A stretch of 64,000 nucleotides of DNA from an uncultured Sutterella sp. Its GTDB lineage: Bacteria > Pseudomonadota > Gammaproteobacteria > Burkholderiales > Burkholderiaceae_F. The notes under the pieces are model-generated. The model ran no database searches. It was not told the DNA's origin and saw nothing but the letters and a program-made list of their open reading frames with translations. Location of the stretch: assembly GCA_900544255.1 (NCBI GenBank), contig UQUM01000001.1, positions 1 to 64,000 on the forward strand, read 5' to 3'. Shown here in pieces: positions 58,177 to 64,000 of the stretch; within the stretch, counting starts at the first letter, position 1; every line of letters begins with the position of its first letter. A program made the position numbers and the translations under genes.

Positions 58177-58953
58177 GTGACGGTTTTACTGATTGACTTG
58201 GGCAATACGGCTTTGAAGTGGGCGACGTTGGATTCGCCCGACGAACCCCATACGTATGTGCACGGCGGCAGTGACACCGTGGCTGACAGTCTCTTGGAAG
58301 TGTGGCTCAGCTTAAAGCCCTCCCGCGTCGTGGGTTGTATGGTTTCCAGCGAGACGCTGGCGTTGACGCTCACCCGGTTTTTCAATCAGCACGGCATTGT
58401 CTGGGAGTGGTTGCATTCCGAAGAACGGTTTGAAGATGATTTCACGCTTGTCAATCGGTACGAAAACAGCCGTCAGTTGGGAAGCGACCGTTGGTACGCC
58501 GCCATTGGGGCCGCGGGCCTTTATCCGAAGGACGCCCAGTTGGTGGTGCACATGGGAACTGCGACGACTGTGGATACGATTCTGCCCGAAGGGGATCACT
58601 TGGCGTTTATGGGGGGACGGATTCTTCCCGGCCCCCTCATGATGTATGACTCCCTTTTGAAGGGAACCCGTTGCCGTCCGGAAGGTGTCGTGCGCATTGA
58701 AGAGTTTCCGCTTTCGACGGACGCCGCCATTTCTACCGGGATTCTGGAAGCGCATCTCGGGGTATTTGAGCGGGCGCTTAACGCCGTGCGGCGCCGCGGT
58801 TTTGAACCTCGGTTCGTGTTTGCGGGCGGTGCTGCACCGCGTTATGCGGATTTCATCCGGGCCGAGTACCCACAGGCGGTGTTAAAGCACAATATGGTGC
58901 TGAGGGGACTTGCGCTGAAGGCCTCTTTGACGAAGAAGGGGATGTGCGGATGA
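58177..58953 (+). CDS. coaX: Type III pantothenate kinase CoaX
   Basis: A 258-residue ASKHA kinase: TVLLIDLGNTALKWATL (phosphate 1), GSDRWYAAIGAAGLYP, HMGTATTVDTI and FVFAGGAAPRYADF. It phosphorylates pantothenate in CoA synthesis; in Bordetella the homologue was called Baf. Start is GTG at 58177 with AGGA about 9 bases upstream; the longer ATG frame adds 17 unlikely residues. Its stop overlaps the next start (ATGA). Confidence 0.9.
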   Translation: MTVLLIDLGNTALKWATLDSPDEPHTYVHGGSDTVADSLLEVWLSLKPSRVVGCMVSSETLALTLTRFFNQHGIVWEWLHSEERFEDDFTLVNRYENSRQLGSDRWYAAIGAAGLYPKDAQLVVHMGTATTVDTILPEGDHLAFMGGRILPGPLMMYDSLLKGTRCRPEGVVRIEEFPLSTDAAISTGILEAHLGVFERALNAVRRRGFEPRFVFAGGAAPRYADFIRAEYPQAVLKHNMVLRGLALKASLTKKGMCG

Positions 58954-59609
58954 AGGGTTTGATCTTTCTGTGCACACTTATTTTGACCGGCGTCACGCTG
59001 TGGGGGCTCAAAGACGTTTCGTCCGACGACTTCGGTTCCACCGAGATTGCAGGGGCAGCGCAGATGACCATTGAAAAACCGAAGCCGACGACGGCGGCCT
59101 CGGTGACGGCAGCGCCGAAGCGGACGGAAGACGCCTGCATGATTTGGGGCGGATTTCCCGTGGGCGACTTGGTGCGGGTGCGCCTGCATTTAAAGCGTCA
59201 GCACTTGGAAGACAAGGTCTTGATTCAGGATCGGTTCGGACCGGAACGTTTTATTGCGTATCTAGGGCCGTATGACAACCCGACGGCCGCGAGAGCATTC
59301 GTCAAACAGTTTCGGCAGCAGGGATACGGCACCGTGCGGCCCATTCTTTCCGGAGAGCTTTCCTACGGGGTGGAGATTGCTTCCTTCGGAACCCGTAAAG
59401 AGGCTGAAGCGTTTTTAACCGGCAAACGGGCGCCCGACATGAAGGGAATCAAAATTACCAACCGGCTGGGGGAACCCACCGGTATGGTGGATCTCGTCTT
59501 TCAAAATCTGACGAAAGACGAGACCCTTCGGCTGCAGTTGCTGCACGGGCACTACCCGAGAACGCTCATTAGGCCCTGCGGCACCGTTATTGAGGAAAAG
59601 CCGCTTTAA
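58950..59609 (+). CDS. SPOR-like membrane-anchored protein
   Basis: A 219-residue protein with an N-terminal membrane anchor (KGLIFLCTLILTGVTLWGL), a Thr/Ala/Lys linker and a C-terminal SPOR-like region at about 65-165 (CMIWGGFPVGDLVRVRLHLK, RFIAYLGPYDNPTAARAFVKQFRQQGYG, GVEIASFGTRKEAEAFL). SPOR domains bind denuded peptidoglycan at division sites. ATG at 58950 overlaps the coaX stop. The 3' end overlaps the convergent HIT gene by 23 bases. The coaX-SPOR order is common in Burkholderiales. Confidence 0.75.
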   Translation: MKGLIFLCTLILTGVTLWGLKDVSSDDFGSTEIAGAAQMTIEKPKPTTAASVTAAPKRTEDACMIWGGFPVGDLVRVRLHLKRQHLEDKVLIQDRFGPERFIAYLGPYDNPTAARAFVKQFRQQGYGTVRPILSGELSYGVEIASFGTRKEAEAFLTGKRAPDMKGIKITNRLGEPTGMVDLVFQNLTKDETLRLQLLHGHYPRTLIRPCGTVIEEKPL

Positions 59610-60024
59610 GCCGGAGCGGGAGTTCTTCCAATAACCGGCGGTGCCGCGCCGCACGCTCCGCAAAGACGGCGGGAGCCGTTTCCCGTCTTTTCGGTGCCCA
59701 AACGGCGTCGGGAAAGGCGGCATCGTCCTTAAAGCGCGCAATGACGTGCCAGTGCACATGGGGCACCATGTTGCCCAACTGCGCGAGATTGACCTTATCG
59801 GGCGCCATGACGTCGCGCACGGCCTTTTCTACTTCGTTGACGACGTCATACAAATGGTGGCGTTCTTCCAAGGAGAAATCGCTCATTTCCTTCGTGTGCG
59901 ATTTCGCTACGACCCGAATGAAGCCGGGCCAGTCTTTTTCCGCCGCATCAATGACGAAAATTGCTTTGTTTTCCCAAAGGACGTGCCAGCGGGAGCGGTC
60001 ACACAAGGGGCAGGTATGTTCCAT
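59587..60024 (-). CDS. HIT-family nucleotide hydrolase
   Basis: A 145-residue histidine-triad protein with the catalytic motif HVHWHVIARF near residue 90 and an N-terminal CPLC. Substrate is probably a dinucleotide or nucleotide conjugate. I start at 60024 (MEHTCPLC) because AGGA lies 6 bases upstream; the ATG at 60036 overlaps the upstream stop (ATGA) but has no SD. Co-transcribed with the FAD/Fe-S oxidoreductase. Confidence 0.85.
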   Translation of the reverse strand: MEHTCPLCDRSRWHVLWENKAIFVIDAAEKDWPGFIRVVAKSHTKEMSDFSLEERHHLYDVVNEVEKAVRDVMAPDKVNLAQLGNMVPHVHWHVIARFKDDAAFPDAVWAPKRRETAPAVFAERAARHRRLLEELPLRLKAAFPQ

Positions 60025-60032
60025 TTTTTTCC

Positions 60033-63000
60033 TCATACCAAAACGTGTTCGATGCCGTCTTTCTTCACTTCCGAGAGAAAAGCGGCGAGCCAGTGTTCAC
60101 CGTACATGAGGCGCGCCATTTCCACAATGAGAAATTCGGCTTCGGTGCCGACGGCGTCGCTGTAGCGGCTCATACCCTGGTAGCAGCCTGGACAGGCGGT
60201 GAGAACCTTCACTTTGCCGTCAAAACCGTCAGCAATGAGACGGGCTTTTCTCAATTTCAGATCCTCTTCTTTTTTAAATCGCACCTGCGTAGCGACGTCG
60301 GGACGGCCGACCGCAAAGGTACCGGCTTCGCCGCAACAGCGCTCGGTGAGCATAACGGGCGTGCCGTCGACTGCTTCCAAAAGTGACTGCACGGTTTTAA
60401 TGGGCGTTGCCGTATTAAAGGGGCTGTGGCACGGATCGTGGTAAAGGTAGCGCGTGTGGTCGGCTCCGGAAAGGTGTACGCCTTTTTCCGCGAGGTAATC
60501 GTGAACGTCGAGAACGCGACAACCCGGGAAAATTTCCTCAAAGTGATAGTCCTTGAGGGACTTGAGGCACGTGCCGCATGATGCAACGACCGTGCGGATG
60601 TCAAGATAGTTGAGCGTGTTGGCGATACGGTGAAAAAGAATACGGTTGTCGGTGACGATTTTTTGCCCCAGAACAGGGAGGCCGTTGCCTTTCTGCGGGT
60701 AACCGCAGCAGAGGAATTTCGGCGGAATCACCGTTTGGATGCCGGACGCAAACAACAGCGTTAAGACGGCGAGCCCTGCTTCGGGGAAAAGGCGTTCGTT
60801 GCCGCAGCCGGGAAAGTAGAAAACGGCCTCCGCGTCTTTGGCGTCCGGCCGCCGGATGATCGGTACCGTCGTCGGATCGTTGAGTTTCAGTATAGAGCGC
60901 AGCGTCCGGTGCAGACGCGGTTCCGGCATCTTGCGGTTCACAAGCGTGATGACGGTTTCCTTCAAAGCGGGCTGCCCCGTGGTGTTCGAGGGACGTGCGA
61001 GAGTCGGCGCTGCGACTTTTTTCATGAGATCCGCTGCTTTTCTCTCCATCTTAAAGCCCATGTCCACCATGCCGCGGCGGGCAAGTTCAACCGCACGGGG
61101 ATGGGAGAGCGCAAGAAACTGCATCCCCATTTTCTTGAGGGGATTTTTCGACGTACAGTGCATCCGCGAGAGGAAATTTCGGAGAAGCATCGTCACTTCG
61201 CCGAAATTAATTTTCACCGGACAGGGCCTCTGGCATTTCAGGCACACCGTGCAGTGATCGGCAATGTCGGAGAAAGACAGAAGATGCTCGAAATTTACCC
61301 CGCGTCGGGTCTGCGATTCGTAGAGGAAGGCTTCCGTCAGAAGACTTACGGCAATAATTTTGTTGCGCGGTGAATAAAGAAGTCCCGCCCGCGGCACGTG
61401 GGTGGTGCACTGCGACTTGCATTTGCCGCAGCGCAGACAGTTTTTGACGGCATCGCTGATTGCCTTCAATTCCGTCTGCTGCATGATGAGGGATTCTGCC
61501 GTGAGAAGGTTAAAGCTTGGTGTGTAGGCGTTTTCAAGCCCTAATTTGAGTTTGCCGGCATTAAAGCGCCGCTGCGGATCCACCTTATCCAGGTACTCGT
61601 AGAAAGGTACCAAGTCTTCGGGCGGCAGAAATTCAATTTTGGTGAGCCCCACGCCGTGTTCGCCGGTGATGGAACCTCCTAAGGCTTTTGCGGTCTTCAT
61701 GACGAGGCGGACGGCTTTTTGTCCCAACTGCATCATACGATAGTTATCCGAGTTCAGGGGAACGTTGGTGTGAACGTTGCCGTCGCCTGCGTGCATATGC
61801 AGCGCGATGAAGACGCGGCCCCGAAGGACTTTGGCGTGAATGGCGTCGACCTGGGTGCGGATTTTTTCAAAGGCGTCCCCTGCGAAGATATGAAAAAGCC
61901 TGCTTCTCAGTTCCTTTTTCCAAGAAATACGCAGTACCCGGTCGTAAACAGCGTCAAAAACCGTCTTTTGTCGGTAATTTTCAAAAACGGCGTCGTCCGC
62001 CGGGATACCGCAGGCGATGAGTTTTTTCCGGGCATCTTGCCACGGCGTATCGAGCAGCGCGAGAACGGTCTGCCACCGTCGGGTGACTTCCTCAACGGCG
62101 GCGAGAGCTTCCGGCACTGTGGTGTCGAGAAGTTCCTTTTTGGTAACGCCCGCGGTCATCGTGGGATTGCCGAGCGAAATGTAGCCGCGCAGGTACTCTT
62201 CGACGGCTCGTGCCATGTCGATTTTGTTGCCGATGGAACATTCGATGTTAAATCGTTCGCAGGTCAAGGTATATTCCCCGATCCGGTCCAACGGGATGAC
62301 GACGTCTTCGTTTAATTTGAAGGCGTTGGTGTGGGCGCTGATGGCGGCCGTACGGCTTCTTTCGTGCCAGAACTTAAAGCGTTCGGACTCGGTTTTGGCA
62401 ATGAAGCCTTCGCCGTTGCGTTCGGTGCAGATGGCGACGACGCGCTGAGTGATTTCGTCCAAGGCGGCTTCATCATCCCCGACGATGTCGCCCACGAGCA
62501 CCATCTTGGGGTACTCACCGCGGCGGCTTTTGACGGGGTAATTGACGGCGTGCAGATACCGGTCGTCCAAGTGTTCGAGACCGGCCAACATGCATCCCTT
62601 GGGGTGCGAATCGAGAAGCTGCGTGATTTCGACGATGGCGGGACCCGCGAGACCCGCAGCGCCGAAAAATTCCAGACACACGGTGCGCGCAAAAGGCGGC
62701 ATCTTGTGCAGAATCCAAGTGGCGGAGGTGATAAGACCGTCGCAGCCTTCCTTCTGAACGCCTGGGAGTCCTCCAAGGCATTTGTTGGAGACGTCTTTGC
62801 CGAGACCTTTTTTACGGAAGGAAACACCGGGCATTTTCAAGACGTCGGTATGAAGCACCCGAGCTTTTTCCGGATTCCGTTCGTGACCGTCCTTGAGGGT
62901 GATTTCCCAGACGACTTCTTCCTGTTTGTGAATCTTGCCGAGATTGTGGTTGACCCGGACGACCTCAAGCCAGTTGCCGTCCGGGTTGACCATGCGGAAT

Positions 63001-63935
63001 CGGGCGAGATTGTCGACGGCTGTGCCCCAGAGGACGGCTTTTTTGCCGCCGGAATTTTCGCTGATGTTGCCCCCCACGGAACTTGCGTCGGCGCTTGCGG
63101 GATCGACCGAAAACACGAGTCCGTCCAGGGCGGCCGCTTCCGTCACGCGGCGCGTGACGGCACCGGAACCGGTGTCGATGACAGGGGTGGGGGTTGTGTG
63201 TCCCGGCAGCACTTCGTTATGGGCGCGGCCTATGAAATTCATTTTTTCCGTATTGATGACGACGCTCATCGACGTCATCGGTACGGCGCCCCCGGTGTAT
63301 CCCGTACCGCTGCCGCGGGGAATGATGACGAGCCCCAATTCCACGGCGTCGCGCACCAAGTCAGGAATCTCGCTTTCGCTGTCCGGAGTGAGGACGGCGA
63401 ACGGAAATTCCACGCGCCAGTCGGTGGCGTCGGTGACGTGGCAGGCACGGGCAAATCCGTCAAAACGGATGTTGTCTTCGTGGGTATGGCGTTTGAAGCT
63501 TTTTAAGGCCCGACGGCGCAGTTTTTCGATTTTCGGAAATTCGTCTTCAAAGCGCTTCACCGCTGCGTGAACTTTTTCCAACAGTTTGCCGACGAGAGCG
63601 TCGCGTTCGGGCTGAGAGGGATCTCGGCGCTTTTCGGTTTCCGTAAGGCGGTGTTTCAAAGCATCGATGAGTAGTAGCCGGCGGCGTCGGTTGTGCAGCA
63701 GATCGTCCTGCAGATAGGGGTTGCGCTCGATGGCCCAAATGTCGCCCAGCACTTCGTAAATCATGCGGGAGGAGCGGCCGGTACGGCGCTGGCCCCGCAG
63801 GTCTCCCAGAATCGTCCACGCGTCGCTTCCGAGAAGGCGCATCACGATTTCTTTGTCGGAAAACGACGTGTAGTTGTAGGGAATCTCTCGAATACGTTCC
63901 GGGGCGGGCGAAGTTTTGACGTCCTCGTTCTGCAT
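60033..63935 (-). CDS. FAD-linked oxidase / Fe-S (DUF3683, CCG) fusion oxidoreductase
   Basis: A 1300-residue fusion. Order: N-terminal DUF3683-like region (to about 150); FAD_binding_4 domain with IPRGSGTGYTGGAVP (near 205) and DASSVGGNISENSGGKKAVLWG; FAD-oxidase C-terminal domain with HMHAGDGNVHTNVPL (near 711) and GSITGEHGVGLTK; two 4Fe-4S motifs CLRCGKCKSQC (near 832) and CTVCLKCQRPCP (near 892); then two CCG domains (GCGNERLFPEAG, LCCGYPQKGNG; SCGTCLKSL; RCCGEAGTF). It resembles D-lactate or 2-hydroxyacid dehydrogenases of betaproteobacteria joining GlcD/GlcF-like parts; electrons would go to quinone. Substrate is not proven by sequence. Start at 63935; upstream sequence ends 65 bases later. 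Confidence 0.85.
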   Translation of the reverse strand: MQNEDVKTSPAPERIREIPYNYTSFSDKEIVMRLLGSDAWTILGDLRGQRRTGRSSRMIYEVLGDIWAIERNPYLQDDLLHNRRRRLLLIDALKHRLTETEKRRDPSQPERDALVGKLLEKVHAAVKRFEDEFPKIEKLRRRALKSFKRHTHEDNIRFDGFARACHVTDATDWRVEFPFAVLTPDSESEIPDLVRDAVELGLVIIPRGSGTGYTGGAVPMTSMSVVINTEKMNFIGRAHNEVLPGHTTPTPVIDTGSGAVTRRVTEAAALDGLVFSVDPASADASSVGGNISENSGGKKAVLWGTAVDNLARFRMVNPDGNWLEVVRVNHNLGKIHKQEEVVWEITLKDGHERNPEKARVLHTDVLKMPGVSFRKKGLGKDVSNKCLGGLPGVQKEGCDGLITSATWILHKMPPFARTVCLEFFGAAGLAGPAIVEITQLLDSHPKGCMLAGLEHLDDRYLHAVNYPVKSRRGEYPKMVLVGDIVGDDEAALDEITQRVVAICTERNGEGFIAKTESERFKFWHERSRTAAISAHTNAFKLNEDVVIPLDRIGEYTLTCERFNIECSIGNKIDMARAVEEYLRGYISLGNPTMTAGVTKKELLDTTVPEALAAVEEVTRRWQTVLALLDTPWQDARKKLIACGIPADDAVFENYRQKTVFDAVYDRVLRISWKKELRSRLFHIFAGDAFEKIRTQVDAIHAKVLRGRVFIALHMHAGDGNVHTNVPLNSDNYRMMQLGQKAVRLVMKTAKALGGSITGEHGVGLTKIEFLPPEDLVPFYEYLDKVDPQRRFNAGKLKLGLENAYTPSFNLLTAESLIMQQTELKAISDAVKNCLRCGKCKSQCTTHVPRAGLLYSPRNKIIAVSLLTEAFLYESQTRRGVNFEHLLSFSDIADHCTVCLKCQRPCPVKINFGEVTMLLRNFLSRMHCTSKNPLKKMGMQFLALSHPRAVELARRGMVDMGFKMERKAADLMKKVAAPTLARPSNTTGQPALKETVITLVNRKMPEPRLHRTLRSILKLNDPTTVPIIRRPDAKDAEAVFYFPGCGNERLFPEAGLAVLTLLFASGIQTVIPPKFLCCGYPQKGNGLPVLGQKIVTDNRILFHRIANTLNYLDIRTVVASCGTCLKSLKDYHFEEIFPGCRVLDVHDYLAEKGVHLSGADHTRYLYHDPCHSPFNTATPIKTVQSLLEAVDGTPVMLTERCCGEAGTFAVGRPDVATQVRFKKEEDLKLRKARLIADGFDGKVKVLTACPGCYQGMSRYSDAVGTEAEFLIVEMARLMYGEHWLAAFLSEVKKDGIEHVLV

Positions 63936-64000
63936 GATCAGGCTGAGAAAAAATGGGGGTCGGAAAAATCAGTTGGAAGCGTTGCGTATCAGGCGGCGCA

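Noticed and set aside
1..64000. Mobile elements, CRISPR arrays or rRNA genes
   Set aside because: No transposase, integrase, regularly spaced repeats or rRNA signatures were found on reading through both strands.

Overview
This window looks like a chromosomal origin neighbourhood from a Burkholderiales-type betaproteobacterium. My best guess is Sutterellaceae, and that family-level call is inference from gene content and order, not a search result. The supports are moderately high GC, the linked blocks priA-hemE, atpC-D-G-A-H-F-E-B-I, parB-parA, rsmG-mnmG-mnmE, yidC-yidD-rnpA-rpmH and dnaA-dnaN-gyrB, a DUF3683-type 1300-residue FAD/Fe-S oxidoreductase, and coaX next to a SPOR-like protein. 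I see no insertion sequences, prophage, CRISPR array or rRNA. One tRNA gene, tRNA-Arg(CCG), is present.

Layout. 0.1-2.9 kb: a membrane Gate-domain pair (YjiH/YjiG type) with an M20 peptidase, then a small XRE regulator. 3.0-6.0 kb: a DegP/HtrA periplasmic protease and a DctA C4-dicarboxylate symporter. 6.2-12.7 kb: a tripartite RND efflux operon (AcrA, AcrB and OprM types) with its TetR regulator as the last gene. 13-20 kb: MarC, IlvE, GlmS-GlmU and a sodium:solute symporter. 20.3-24.1 kb: a Tim44-like protein, UbiE, a DUF971 protein, tRNA-Arg and a second YjiH/YjiG pair. 24.3-28.6 kb: PriA, HemE, a DUF167 protein and UspA. 28.7-35.8 kb: the complete F1Fo ATP synthase operon. 35.9-41.1 kb: ParB, ParA, a second MarC, RsmG and MnmG, with a cluster of four parS-like sites upstream of mnmG. 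41.1-46 kb: MnmE, a small membrane protein, YidC, YidD, RnpA and RpmH. 46.2-52.4 kb: DnaA, DnaN, GyrB and a 5'-nucleotidase-like protein. 52.4-54.1 kb: a DUF2721 protein and an AT-rich region packed with DnaA boxes, the probable oriC. 54.1-63.9 kb: a Crp/Fnr-like regulator, a BON-domain lipoprotein, MenA, YbeD, a PBP5/DacA-like protein, CoaX, a SPOR-like protein, a HIT protein and the large FAD/Fe-S oxidoreductase.

How it fits together. The centre holds replication initiation (dnaA, dnaN, gyrB, oriC, priA), segregation (parA, parB, parS), tRNA modification (mnmE, mnmG, with RnpA for tRNA processing), membrane insertion (yidC, yidD) and energy supply (atp). Around it lie cell-wall precursor synthesis (glmS, glmU), quinone synthesis (ubiE, menA) and envelope stress functions (degP, RND pump, BON lipoprotein).

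Most interesting observations. (1) DnaA boxes, AT-rich repeats and a hand-sampled GC-skew change all place oriC at about 52.4-54.1 kb, downstream of gyrB. If correct, dnaA-dnaN-gyrB are transcribed head-on to the leftward fork. (2) The DacA/PBP5-family protein has lost all three catalytic motifs and looks like a pseudoenzyme. (3) The parS cluster mixes two sequence types, one of them inside a 34-bp perfect palindrome. (4) The efflux operon leader carries a TetR-type palindrome next to a good -10 box, followed by an intrinsic-terminator-like hairpin before acrA.
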